The translations under genes and the position numbers were made by a program. A stretch of DNA of 21,735 nucleotides from Candidatus Pacearchaeota archaeon (GTDB lineage: Archaea; Nanoarchaeota; Nanoarchaeia; Pacearchaeales; GW2011-AR1). Shown piece after piece: positions 6,916-14,480 of the stretch. How positions within the stretch are numbered: the first letter of the stretch is position 1; the number at the start of each line of letters is the position of its first letter. A model generated the notes under the pieces. That model did not search any database. It saw only the letters and a list, made by a program, of their open reading frames with translations, and had not been told where the DNA came from. The stretch is from the NCBI GenBank assembly GCA_002690445.1, contig NZER01000379.1:1-21735 (forward strand). Reading direction: 5' to 3'.

Positions 6916-8319
6916 ATGGTAGAACAAAACTTAATTGTCAATTTTGGAAGTAGGGGAGTACCTAAAGTAATTGGTGAAATTAAAGGATTCACTAGAAGTT
7001 TACTTAGATTATGGATTCTATTGAAAATGATAAGAGGTCAGATGGCGAGACCAATCCCAGCGACAGGTTTGTTAGGTTCAAGAGTTATTGATGTTCAAGC
7101 AAGGTCAGTTACAAAATTAGCTTCTTCGTTTGTTTTCCTCAGGCGTTCCATTAATGCGTGGTCAAGAACATTTTCTGGATGGGCATTATCTTTACTATTC
7201 TTTGGTATGTTAATTTTTAGAGTATTTTCAAGTATAGCTAAAACAGGACTTAAAACATTTAAAGATATTATGGGAGCTCAAAGTGCCCAAGTGAGAGGTC
7301 TTGCAAGGTTAGAAGCAGGATGGACATTCCTTAAATTCTCAATAGGGAACGCTATAGCTACTGCTTTGTTACCTTTAATACCAGCAATTATTGATGTAAT
7401 ATCTCGGATTGCTGAATGGATTAACGCTAATCCAAAATTAACAGCCAAGATTATAGGGTGGGGTATAGCTATTGGAGTAGCATTATTTGTTATTGGATCG
7501 TTAGTGTTAGGTATTAAAGCACTAATATTTGTACTTTCAAGTCCAGTTATATTAGGTGCAGCGGCAGTATTCATAGGTATTGGTGCAGGAGCTATTGCAT
7601 TCCAGAACGATACAGTAGATGCAGTAACTAAAGTGGGTGGTGTATTAGCTGCATTTAGTTTAATTGTGTTAGGTGTAGCAATAATGTTTGCATCTTGGCC
7701 AATAGCTTTATTTGCAGCTATTGTCCTTATGTTAGGTTTCTTCTTAATATTTAGGAAAAGGATAATTAACGGGTGGAAAATAATTGGGATAAGTTTCTTA
7801 ATTTGGGCACACCAGATGGAACTAGATTTTACAGATACTCTGTTTAAGATGTCCCAAAGTGTCACTGATTTCGTTAATGCGGCAATATCTGCTCTTAACA
7901 GTATTTTACCTAAAAGTAAGAAAATTGGGAAAATAGATTTGATTAGAGGGAAACAGTTGAGAGCTCACAGGATGACTATCTTACAACAACAGAAAGCATT
8001 GTTTGATAGAAGGAGAGAACTTGCAGCTGAAGTTAAAGATGATACTATCGCTAACAAATTTAAAGAGATATTTATGCCTGGGTTTAATAACTTGAAGAAA
8101 GATTTAGAAAGTAGTTTGGGAATCACTGGAGGTACAGATGCAGCATCAAATTTAGCAGTGATAGATAAAGCTGCTGGGAAACAAACTAACGTAACCATAA
8201 ATGGTGGTGTTAATATTGTAGCTCCAGATGCAACTCAAACTGGACAAGATGCAGTAACTTTCGCTGAAGATTTCGCAAGGGAAATTAAAACAGTAGTGGC
8301 AAGTGTGGAGGAGGAATAA
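6916..8319 (+). CDS. Tape measure protein (short)
   Basis: A 467-residue tape measure protein, which sets tail length and is ejected or passes into the host membrane at infection. Several long hydrophobic segments (about 88-108, 143-163, 178-200, 203-230, 242-282) are flanked by helical regions, typical of tape measures. The C-terminal part has a coiled-coil-like stretch (about 340-410) and ends TNVTINGGVNIVAPDATQTG..., a common tape measure tail. It directly follows the chaperone pair, starts behind GAGGT, and is TAATG-coupled to the next gene. It is short for the family; at roughly 1.5 angstrom per residue (a known rule of thumb) it implies a tail of about 70 nm. Confidence 0.82.
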   Translation: MVEQNLIVNFGSRGVPKVIGEIKGFTRSLLRLWILLKMIRGQMARPIPATGLLGSRVIDVQARSVTKLASSFVFLRRSINAWSRTFSGWALSLLFFGMLIFRVFSSIAKTGLKTFKDIMGAQSAQVRGLARLEAGWTFLKFSIGNAIATALLPLIPAIIDVISRIAEWINANPKLTAKIIGWGIAIGVALFVIGSLVLGIKALIFVLSSPVILGAAAVFIGIGAGAIAFQNDTVDAVTKVGGVLAAFSLIVLGVAIMFASWPIALFAAIVLMLGFFLIFRKRIINGWKIIGISFLIWAHQMELDFTDTLFKMSQSVTDFVNAAISALNSILPKSKKIGKIDLIRGKQLRAHRMTILQQQKALFDRRRELAAEVKDDTIANKFKEIFMPGFNNLKKDLESSLGITGGTDAASNLAVIDKAAGKQTNVTINGGVNIVAPDATQTGQDAVTFAEDFAREIKTVVASVEEE

Positions 8320-8735
8320 TGGCAGATGTAAATTTAAAAAGTTCAGGAATTAATGGAGGTACAGCTGTTAATTTACAAGGAGTGGATATAACTTACAAAT
8401 GGAGTAATTTCATTAACGTCCCTGACGTTCCTTCAAAATTTGCAGCTACTGACGCTCAAGTTGAAGTTGATTTCATTGGGTGGACTAACCCAGTTATTGT
8501 TATAAGGGGTGTGATTGATACGAATAATGCACCCACTAACAGTATTACTTTAGCTTTGTTAAAATCTTTCCTAACAGAGAAAACTAACGCAGTTTATATC
8601 CAAGAGACAGTATTATTTTCTGCAGCAGATACAACGCAAGTTCAACTTAAAGATATGTCACTCTCTAGGTCAAAAATGAATGACCATAATGAAGGTAGAA
8701 TGGATTATCAAATAACTATGGTGGAAACGTTATGA
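8319..8735 (+). CDS. Putative distal tail / tail-tip protein
   Basis: A 138-residue beta-rich protein. Its segments VEVDFIGWTNPVIVIRGVID (about 48-67) and a C-terminal SRSKMNDHNEGRMDYQITMV look like a tail-tube-like or distal tail fold, and the position between the tape measure and the large hub protein is that of a distal tail protein. It is coupled on both sides (TAATG before, ATGA after). I cannot point to a specific family signature, so the name is positional. Confidence 0.5.
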   Translation: MADVNLKSSGINGGTAVNLQGVDITYKWSNFINVPDVPSKFAATDAQVEVDFIGWTNPVIVIRGVIDTNNAPTNSITLALLKSFLTEKTNAVYIQETVLFSAADTTQVQLKDMSLSRSKMNDHNEGRMDYQITMVETL

Positions 8736-10387
8736 GCTATACTCAATTTAAAGTAACTTGGTTCAAGAAAACTTCAGTTACAGGTGAAGCTCCAGCTTGG
8801 GAAGCTGTAGGTACAGACATCACTGATTTGATTCAAATTAAAGAAGATGAAGCGTTAAGTACAGGGAAAACAGTTAAACAAGATACTTTTGAATTTACTG
8901 TTCTTAACACTGATTCTGGTGGTGACGGGTTTGGTGATTTAACTAACGATTACCAGAATGAAGATTTGATTCAGATTAAATTTGATAGAGATGGTGCAGG
9001 GTTTGTTACTGTAATGGATGGTATGATTAACGAGTTAAGTTATAAAGTTACACCTGATGGAAGGTTTGTTAAAATTAAAGGAATGAACAGAACTAAATCT
9101 TTACTGAAAGCTATTTTTAATTTGAACGTTGAGGCAAAGAAACCACCTCAAGTAGTTGCTGCAATTCTGGCTGAAGTTAACGAGTTTAATGAAACTGCTG
9201 GTGTTAACAATAAAATTGATTACGTATTCTATGATGAAGGAGACATTACTGCGTTCGCTGATGCAGGTGGTGGACAAGTAACTGTAACTTCAGCAGCTCA
9301 CGGGTTACCTAACAGTGCAACAGTTGATATTACAGGTACAACTAATTATAATGGGCAGTTTACAACATCTAACGTAACTACTAACACTTTTGAAATAACA
9401 GATACATGGGTAGCTGATGATGGGACTGGTCAATGGGGAAGTTATGTTGACCAAGATAATGCGGCATCTTCAGCAGCTAACTTAACGATACAAAGGCAAC
9501 AAGGTAATTTAGCCACTCAACAAGCAGGTACAAGTGAAACTGAATTTGATAAAATCAACAGATTTGCAAGTTGGTTTGATAATGCTTACACTCAAATTCA
9601 GAAAATGAGTTCTTTTGAAATAACTAACGATGGGAATTATGTTTTCTATGTTGATTCAACTAACAAATTTTATTGGTTAGCTAAAACTACTTCTGTTGTT
9701 AGTACGTTAAGTGAAGGTACAGATTTCCTTAACGCTAAGATAGTTAAAGATGTTGATGGTGTAATTAATTTTTTCATTGTGCATTGTGGGACTGGCCCGT
9801 TAAATTATGGAATATTAACTTTCGCAAGTAATGATGCAAGTATAGCTGAACATGGTCTAAGTGGGAAATTCTTAGATAGAACTTATCTTGCTGATTTAGT
9901 AATGAAAAATGAAAGAGACGCTAACGATGGAAGTTTCACGGATTCAAGTTGGCCATTCCCTTCAAGTTATAATTATACAATGGATTTCCAAGCAAGGAAG
10001 GCTTATACTGTTGGTGGGACATGGTATGCACCTAACGGTGATGATGGTAACGGTGGAACTTCTGAAGCTGATGCAAAGTTATCTATCGTAACGACAAGTA
10101 ACGCTGATTACAATGAAGCTATTGTTAAGGAATGTAAAGCAAGGGCAGAAAGTGAAGGTAGTGCATTGTTAGATATTTTAGGTGTTGCTTCTTGGAAAGT
10201 TTTCATGACTGTTAAAGGTAGTTCATCATTCAGTAAAGGAGATTTACATACAATATCTATCCCTTCAATTGGTTGGGACGGTGCAGATACTAAAGATTTG
10301 AGATTGGTTGAAATTCAACATGATTATGATAGGAAAGGGTGGTTCACCACACTTAGATTTAGACAAGATGAGGAGGCAGCATTATAA
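8732..10387 (+). CDS. Baseplate hub / tail tip protein with an inserted beta domain
   Basis: A 551-residue structural protein in the place of the hub. Residues 1-130 are beta-rich with DTFEFTVLNTD and LIQIKFDRDGAGFVTVMDGM (79-98), as in gp27-like hub N-terminal domains that start the tail tip. Residues about 171-235 form a separate small module (VTVTSAAHGLPNSATVDITG, TTNYNGQF, NTFEITDTWV) resembling the E1 FCCH-like repeat often found in phage tail proteins. The remainder is beta-rich and ends in LVEIQHDYDRKGWFTTLRFR, a usual closing strand pattern of hub proteins. It is coupled to its neighbours by ATGA and TAATG. Confidence 0.68.
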   Translation: MSYTQFKVTWFKKTSVTGEAPAWEAVGTDITDLIQIKEDEALSTGKTVKQDTFEFTVLNTDSGGDGFGDLTNDYQNEDLIQIKFDRDGAGFVTVMDGMINELSYKVTPDGRFVKIKGMNRTKSLLKAIFNLNVEAKKPPQVVAAILAEVNEFNETAGVNNKIDYVFYDEGDITAFADAGGGQVTVTSAAHGLPNSATVDITGTTNYNGQFTTSNVTTNTFEITDTWVADDGTGQWGSYVDQDNAASSAANLTIQRQQGNLATQQAGTSETEFDKINRFASWFDNAYTQIQKMSSFEITNDGNYVFYVDSTNKFYWLAKTTSVVSTLSEGTDFLNAKIVKDVDGVINFFIVHCGTGPLNYGILTFASNDASIAEHGLSGKFLDRTYLADLVMKNERDANDGSFTDSSWPFPSSYNYTMDFQARKAYTVGGTWYAPNGDDGNGGTSEADAKLSIVTTSNADYNEAIVKECKARAESEGSALLDILGVASWKVFMTVKGSSSFSKGDLHTISIPSIGWDGADTKDLRLVEIQHDYDRKGWFTTLRFRQDEEAAL

Positions 10388-10743
10388 TGGTATTTACAGA
10401 CGTAGGTGCAAATGAAATAAGGGATTGGTTAGCTGGAGATGCAGCAACTGCACCAACACATTTTGGTGTAGGTGATGATAACACGGCTGAAACTAAAGCT
10501 GATACAGCTTTAGCTAATGAATTAACAACAGATACAATAGATACTGATTCAACTTCAGATAAACAAGTTGAATATACTTGGACGTTACTTTCAACTGAAC
10601 AAAACAGTCAGAGTTTGAAAGAAGTTGGTTTATTTAATGCAGCGGCAGCAGGAGATATGTTCACTAGGGCAACTCACGCAACTGTTGCGAAAACCAGTTC
10701 AATTGAGGTAAGGTATAAAATAAGAGTGAGGCTTGTTAACTAA
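10387..10743 (+). CDS. Tail fibre / baseplate wedge-like structural protein
   Basis: A 118-residue protein with the pattern of small phage tail proteins at the hub-fibre junction: N-terminal helix, then APTHFGVGDDNTAE (22-35), a long acidic loop, VEYTWTLLSTEQ (about 61-72), KEVGLFNAAAAGDMFTRATH (78-97), and a last strand SSIEVRYKIRVRLVN. The [ST]-E/K-V-G-L-F-[ND] motif followed by M-F-x-R recurs in tail fibre and adaptor proteins. It probably links fibre proteins to the baseplate. TAATG-coupled to the hub gene. Confidence 0.62.
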   Translation: MVFTDVGANEIRDWLAGDAATAPTHFGVGDDNTAETKADTALANELTTDTIDTDSTSDKQVEYTWTLLSTEQNSQSLKEVGLFNAAAAGDMFTRATHATVAKTSSIEVRYKIRVRLVN

Positions 10744-11427
10744 ATGGGACGTAGGATAGGTAGGATTCTTGCGAAAGCTATTGTAGATAAAGATAACATT
10801 AAACCTCAGTTAGGTGATAAACCAAAAATAAGTACATATTTAAGAACAAGACAGGAACAAGTTCAAGTGTATGAGATAACTATGGATATAGATACTAGAT
10901 CCATAGCTGGAGATACTTTAATTTGGGGGAATGTTGATTTTGGGAATTGGAACGAATATAAGTGGGGAAATTCAGCTACTACTTCTTTCGTTCTTGGTCA
11001 TTCAGTGGCAGGTATTCTAGGTACGACTGGATTAGGTTCATCAGCTTCTTCATACGTGTTAGCAAGGAGAGTTAACCCTTCAAATACTTACATTGAAAGA
11101 TTTAACAATACTACATTTAAAGATGCAGCTACTACTGCTGATTGGGCAGGGACTGCAGGGGAATGTGATTTCACTAATGCGGAAGTTGCAGTTTCAGAAA
11201 TTTTTGCATTAAATAGTGAAACTTATACTCAAGCTACATTGATAGCGACAGGGACAGATGTAGGGAACCTTGCATTTGAATTAAGGTTTGACGGTTCTAA
11301 CTGGGAATCAATCACTAATAATACTACTTTGATAGCGGCTAACCCTAGTAATGTGGGGATTGAATGGAGAGCAACATGCACAGGGACAGCTACATTAACA
11401 GAGGTAAAAATAATATATAGTACATAG
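10744..11427 (+). CDS. Putative receptor-binding or tail tip lectin-like protein
   Basis: A 227-residue protein starting immediately after the previous stop. A basic, helical N-terminal segment (MGRRIGRILAKAIVDKD) may attach it to the virion, and the rest is beta-rich, with glycine, asparagine and aromatic residues (TLIWGNVDFGNWNEYKWGNS at about 58-77; FELRFDGSNWESITNNTTLI near 178-197). That second stretch resembles surface beta-sandwich domains of tail tip and carbohydrate-binding proteins. Position before the two collar proteins supports a role in adsorption. The specific fold is not recognised. Confidence 0.5.
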   Translation: MGRRIGRILAKAIVDKDNIKPQLGDKPKISTYLRTRQEQVQVYEITMDIDTRSIAGDTLIWGNVDFGNWNEYKWGNSATTSFVLGHSVAGILGTTGLGSSASSYVLARRVNPSNTYIERFNNTTFKDAATTADWAGTAGECDFTNAEVAVSEIFALNSETYTQATLIATGTDVGNLAFELRFDGSNWESITNNTTLIAANPSNVGIEWRATCTGTATLTEVKIIYST

Positions 11428-11450
11428 AAAAAGGAGGAATATAAAATAAA

Positions 11451-12233
11451 ATGGCATTTCCAAGTACAGATGTGGCAAGTAATCAATTTACAAATGGGAC
11501 ATTAGCTGATGCAGATGAAGTTAATGCAAACTTTAATGATTTAGTTAATGGAGCAAGTGCATTAGGTGTACCTGTAGAGTTTGGTATAGTACCTATTGGA
11601 AGTATTGTTGCTTGGCATAAAACAGCTTATGAGAAAACTCCCGGTGGGGACACTAACCAAAATACAACTCAATCAGCAACACAACTGATAGATTCAGCTG
11701 CAGATTATGTTAATGATGGGATAACTGCAGGGATGATTGTTCACAATGAAGATGATAACGAGTTTGCAATTGTTGAGACAGTTGTTGATGGAAACACACT
11801 AACTTTAGCGAATGATGTTAATGCAAATACTACTAATATAGATACATTCAATGGTGCAACTGGTGTAAATTATGCAATTTATGCAGTACCTGAATTACCT
11901 GATAATTGGTTAGAATGTAACGGACAAACTATCTCTGATGCAGATAGTCCAATTAATGGGATGACGTTACCTAACTTGCATACAGCAGTTGAAGAAACTC
12001 ATGGTAGATTCCTAAGGGGTCAAGTTGAAGGTGGAGCTACAGGACAGACTGAAGGGTCACAAATTAAAGCACACATTCACAACAACCAGTATGGTGCATC
12101 AGGAAGTAGAGAATCGATGGGTGCTGGAAGTGAGTTCGGTTGGCCACCAACTAACAGAAATGTAGATTCAACGGGTGGATCAGAGTCACGACCAGTATCA
12201 TTCACTGTGTGTTGGATAATGAGGATTAAATAA
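11451..12233 (+). CDS. Tail collar-domain fibre protein 1
   Basis: A 260-residue tail fibre protein. The N-terminal part, PSTDVASNQFTNGTLADADE (4-23), with VNANFNDL next, is the common N-terminal attachment module of virus fibre proteins. A central beta segment (about 75-130) carries VETVVDGNTLTLANDVN. The C-terminal half is a phage tail collar domain: PDNWLECNGQTISDADSPIN (about 151-170), LPNLH, GRFLRGQ (about 190-196), IKAHIHN, ending FTVCWIMRIK. The strong GGAGG site at 11432-11436 decides the start. Such collar domains are found in phage fibres and microcystin-dependent proteins and probably contact the host surface. Confidence 0.82.
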   Translation: MAFPSTDVASNQFTNGTLADADEVNANFNDLVNGASALGVPVEFGIVPIGSIVAWHKTAYEKTPGGDTNQNTTQSATQLIDSAADYVNDGITAGMIVHNEDDNEFAIVETVVDGNTLTLANDVNANTTNIDTFNGATGVNYAIYAVPELPDNWLECNGQTISDADSPINGMTLPNLHTAVEETHGRFLRGQVEGGATGQTEGSQIKAHIHNNQYGASGSRESMGAGSEFGWPPTNRNVDSTGGSESRPVSFTVCWIMRIK

Positions 12234-12234
12234 A

Positions 12235-13026
12235 ATGGCAGATGAAAATGAATTTCCAAAGGTTGATGGTGATGTGCTTTATGGTACAGAAGTTAATGGG
12301 CAAACAGGTAATTTTATTACAGTTGAAGCTGGTGAGACTATCGCAATAGGTGATGTTGTATTTATTTATGGTAGTGGTCACGCTAATGAAGGTGAAGCTT
12401 GGCTAAGTGATGCTAATGTTCAAGATAAATGTAGAGCCAATGGTATTGCAGTTACAACAGCTACTGATGGTAATGATGTCACAATCCAAGTAAGAGGTGA
12501 ATATTTTGAAGCTGCCGCTTTCACAGATAAAGAAACATACTATTTAAGCGCAACTGCAGGGGAATTCACAACAACTGCAAGCGGTGTTAAATTAGGGATT
12601 GCATTAGGAACTGGTTCTTTATTTCTTGATATTGTTCAAGATGATAGAGATGTTGTAGGGACTATCAAACCATGGTTGCAAGACCACGCCAATATGATAG
12701 CTAACCCTTTAACTGCATTCTGGAAGTTATGTGATGGTACTGCTATTTCAGACGCTGAAAGTCCTCTGAATGGTGGTCAAGCTCCCGACTTAAATGGTTC
12801 GGTTGGAACTCAAAGATTCCTTAGAGGACATACAACTTCAGATGATGGAACTGATAACAGTTTTGCAGGTACAGAATCACACACACATACTCAGAATTGG
12901 ACTGACAGTGGTAATACAACACAAACAGGTACAGGTAAAGTAACATGGACTAATGGTACTTTAACATCATCATCAGGGACATTACCAAGTTATGCACATG
13001 TAGTGTTCATAATGAAAATAAAATGA
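12235..13026 (+). CDS. Tail collar-domain fibre protein 2
   Basis: A 263-residue protein beginning one base after the previous stop. Residues 1-135 form a repeat-like beta module (FITVEAGETIAIGDVVFIYG, GIAVTTATDGNDVTIQVRG, YYLSATAGEFTTTASGVKLG), a pattern seen in head and tail fibre proteins. The second half is a collar domain paralogous to the upstream gene: WKLCDGTAISDAESPLNGG (about 163-181), RFLRGH, ESHTHTQ, and VVFIMKIK at the end. The shared W-x-x-C-[ND]-G...ISDA-[DE]-SP-[IL]-NG pattern shows duplication of the C-terminal part with a different N-terminal module. The next gene starts by ATGA overlap. Confidence 0.8.
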   Translation: MADENEFPKVDGDVLYGTEVNGQTGNFITVEAGETIAIGDVVFIYGSGHANEGEAWLSDANVQDKCRANGIAVTTATDGNDVTIQVRGEYFEAAAFTDKETYYLSATAGEFTTTASGVKLGIALGTGSLFLDIVQDDRDVVGTIKPWLQDHANMIANPLTAFWKLCDGTAISDAESPLNGGQAPDLNGSVGTQRFLRGHTTSDDGTDNSFAGTESHTHTQNWTDSGNTTQTGTGKVTWTNGTLTSSSGTLPSYAHVVFIMKIK

Positions 13027-13310
13027 AAATACAAATTAAAGAATTAAAACAAACCAGTGAAGGAGTAGTTTTATTTGTTAATGTTGAAGATAGAGAAATG
13101 TGTATGCCTTTAAGAGAAAACAAATGTGATAATTACGGTATTGTTCAAGCGGCAAATTTGTTAGCGCAACAATACGAAAGAGAGAATCATAAATTACCAG
13201 AAGTTGATTTAACCTCTTTAAATGAGAAGTTTGCTGGTAAAAAAATAAAACGAACTAAAGATTTAACAACATTAGAAAGAGATTTTGATGTTAAAAAACA
13301 TTTCAAATGA
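13023..13310 (+). CDS. Small protein after the fibre genes, unknown
   Basis: A 95-residue protein, ATGA-coupled to the fibre gene and to the next gene. The N-terminal part is beta (MKIQIKELKQTSEGVVLFVN), the rest is mixed and ends with a basic, charged tail (FAGKKIKRTKDLTTLERDFD). Two cysteines occur (around residues 27 and 35) with no zinc pattern. The position suggests a fibre chaperone or accessory tail protein, but nothing in the sequence identifies it. Confidence 0.65.
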   Translation: MKIQIKELKQTSEGVVLFVNVEDREMCMPLRENKCDNYGIVQAANLLAQQYERENHKLPEVDLTSLNEKFAGKKIKRTKDLTTLERDFDVKKHFK

Positions 13311-13543
13311 TAAAACTGATTAAGAGTTGGCTAAGGAAAATCAAGATGTATGATTACCTTAGTGCTTCTTATTCAATTTGTATCAATTCCAAAAAGAACA
13401 TGCAGGAAGATATGGCTGGTTTTGAAGAGTACCTGAAAGAATTACTTACAACTAACAAGATATTATCTGATAGAAATATTGAACTTAGTTGTATGATTCA
13501 ACGATTTAAAGACACGGGACAGTGGGAGGATTTGTATGTATAG
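13307..13543 (+). CDS. Small helical protein, unknown
   Basis: A 78-residue protein, ATGA-coupled. The N-terminal segment MIKLIKSWLRKIKMYDYLSA is a basic amphipathic helix that could lie on a membrane, and residues 30-70 look like a coiled coil (EDMAGFEEYLKELL, then SDRNIELSCMIQRF). The K-x-W-[LI]-[RQ]-K...YDY pattern recurs in the small gene at 13621-13749, suggesting a shared element. Being next to short membrane peptides, it may belong to a lysis or envelope-associated group. No family recognised. Confidence 0.6.
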   Translation: MIKLIKSWLRKIKMYDYLSASYSICINSKKNMQEDMAGFEEYLKELLTTNKILSDRNIELSCMIQRFKDTGQWEDLYV

Positions 13544-13619
13544 ATTTTTGTTAGCTATGTTAATTTATTTTATATGTTTCATAGGAATAGTATATGGGTT
13601 GTATTTAATGTGTGGTTAA
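13536..13619 (+). CDS. 27-residue single-span membrane peptide
   Basis: A short gene with an excellent ribosome site, GGGAGGA at 13524-13530, five bases before ATG 13536. It encodes MYRFLLAMLIYFICFIGIVY followed by GLYLMCG. This is a basic N-terminus then about 22 hydrophobic residues, a single membrane helix. It overlaps the end of the previous gene by 8 bases. Tiny membrane peptides next to fibre genes can be holin-like or lysis regulators, but function cannot be read from the sequence. Confidence 0.6.
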   Translation: MYRFLLAMLIYFICFIGIVYGLYLMCG

Positions 13620-13620
13620 A

Positions 13621-13749
13621 TTGAAAAAGTATATGTATAAAATGTTAAAGTGGGTGAAGACATGGATCCAAAGGAAATTATATGATTATTATCTAGTTTA
13701 CGACCTAGATAAAGGAAAATATAATGGGAAGGAGGAGAAGAAAAAATGA
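13621..13749 (+). CDS. Short basic/amphipathic peptide gene, unknown
   Basis: An open frame from TTG 13621 (or ATG 13633) to TGA 13747-13749, 42 or 38 residues. It reads KMLKWVKTWIQRKLYDYYLV in its middle and ends in a charged tail NGKEEKKK. The last four bases overlap the next start (ATGA), and the strong site for the next gene (GGAGGAG at 13731-13737) lies in its final codons. The K-W...W-I-Q-R-K-x-Y-D-Y part resembles the N-terminus of the 13307-13543 product. There is no ribosome site of its own, so it may depend on coupling to the upstream peptide. Confidence 0.4.
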   Translation: MKKYMYKMLKWVKTWIQRKLYDYYLVYDLDKGKYNGKEEKKK

Positions 13750-14006
13750 AGGGGAAGAAACTTTATGAAGAATTTCTAGCAGGGATGACAAGTCTGTTTG
13801 TTATTTGTGTCCTGTTAGCGTTAAGTGGAGCAGCAACTTTCTGGGTAATCAAGAAGTTATATTGGTCACAGAATCCTGAAATGTTAGTTGGAGGTTTACT
13901 CTTAAGTATATTTGGACTGGTTGTAACAGTAATTATGTTATCGTTAACAGTATATTTAGGAAGAATAGTATTAGGAGCGTTAAAAAATGGCAAAGAAAAA
14001 AAGTAA
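13746..14006 (+). CDS. Two-span membrane protein, possible holin
   Basis: An 86-residue protein with two clear hydrophobic segments: about 13-36 (GMTSLFVICVLLALSGAATF) and about 46-79 (MLVGGLLLSIFGLVVTVIML and beyond). The N-terminus is short and charged, the C-terminus basic (LKNGKEKK). Size, two helices, basic tail and location after fibre genes would suit a class II holin, but no lysin gene is recognised nearby, so this is only a possibility. Strong GGAGGAG site; ends overlapping the next gene by 20 bases. Confidence 0.68.
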   Translation: MKGKKLYEEFLAGMTSLFVICVLLALSGAATFWVIKKLYWSQNPEMLVGGLLLSIFGLVVTVIMLSLTVYLGRIVLGALKNGKEKK

Positions 14007-14160
14007 ATACTGTTGGAAGAAAACAGCATGGAAGTTTGGGAAGAATGCAGTTTACGTTGTGTTAGCTGGTTTAGCAGCAACTTATGGTGAGAACCATTAT
14101 TACTTAGCATTAGCACCAGCTTTAGTTGCGTTAGAGAACTATCTAAGACATAGGAAATGA
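13987..14160 (+). CDS. 57-residue membrane-associated protein, holin-like
   Basis: A short gene (ATG 13987, AGGAGCG just upstream) overlapping the previous gene in another frame and ending in ATGA with the next. It encodes a basic head (MAKKKSKYCWKKTAWKFGK), a hydrophobic helix (AVYVVLAGLAATYG), a short turn (ENHYY), a second hydrophobic stretch (LALAPALVALENYL) and a basic end (RHRK). This two-helix hairpin with charged ends is a common form of small virus membrane proteins. It may work with the neighbouring two-span protein. Confidence 0.65.
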   Translation: MAKKKSKYCWKKTAWKFGKNAVYVVLAGLAATYGENHYYLALAPALVALENYLRHRK

Positions 14161-14354
14161 AAGAAAAGGACTTATCAAAAGTAGTGGAAAGTTGCATTGA
14201 ACAGGATGGGAAGTACGTTTTAGCTCTTAAATCAGGAGCGTACTGTGCATTAACTGAACAATACGCAGCTTGTCCCTACTTTGATAAATCTTTCAAACTA
14301 ACTTCTGGAAAATTAACAGTGTATGCCTGTAGAATTAAAGATGATAATTTGTAA
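14157..14354 (+). CDS. 65-residue four-cysteine protein, unknown
   Basis: A small soluble protein coupled by ATGA to the membrane protein upstream. Four cysteines (C13, C30, C39, C58) are spread through the sequence, with the segment GAYCALTEQYAACPYFDKSF in the centre. Spacing does not match a classic CxxC finger, but four cysteines in 65 residues suggest metal binding or an Fe-S site. Its last 14 bases overlap the next microprotein. Function unknown. Confidence 0.58.
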   Translation: MKEKDLSKVVESCIEQDGKYVLALKSGAYCALTEQYAACPYFDKSFKLTSGKLTVYACRIKDDNL

Positions 14355-14442
14355 GGCATGCCAATTTAAACAAGAGATTCGAATTCTTAAGGGGACAACT
14401 CCTTTTTGTGTTTACTGTGGCTGTCGCATTTGTCATATATGA
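14341..14442 (+). CDS. 33-residue zinc-ribbon microprotein
   Basis: An open frame from ATG 14341 to TGA 14440-14442. It encodes IICKACQFKQEIRIL then FCVYCGCRICH, that is C4-x2-C7 and C23-x2-C26 with C28, C31 and H32. This is a full zinc-ribbon layout in only 33 residues. It overlaps the previous gene by 14 bases and has no obvious ribosome site, so expression would depend on coupling. The regular cysteine pairs argue against chance, but length alone makes it uncertain. Confidence 0.5.
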   Translation: MIICKACQFKQEIRILKGTTPFCVYCGCRICHI

Positions 14443-14443
14443 C
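14432..14443. promoter_or_regulatory. Perfect palindrome GTCATATATGAC, candidate operator
   Basis: A 12-base perfect palindrome overlapping the end of the zinc-ribbon gene, about 68 bases upstream of the ribbon-helix-helix gene. Its left part (TGTCATATATG) recurs at 1719-1729. It may be a binding site for a dimeric regulator, possibly the adjacent one. No direct evidence. Confidence 0.35.
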
Positions 14444-14480
14444 CTAAACAGAATTTCACTGGAAAGTGGGAATCGGTATA

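Noticed and set aside
7278..7865. Long minus-strand open frame (195 codons) opposite the tape measure gene
   Set aside because: It mirrors the hydrophobic repeats of the tape measure gene, has no ribosome site or neighbours on that strand, and a low-complexity composition rich in I, N, A and P.
9909..10091. 60-codon plus-strand frame inside the hub gene
   Set aside because: Lies fully within the well-supported hub frame and has no recognisable start signal or domain.
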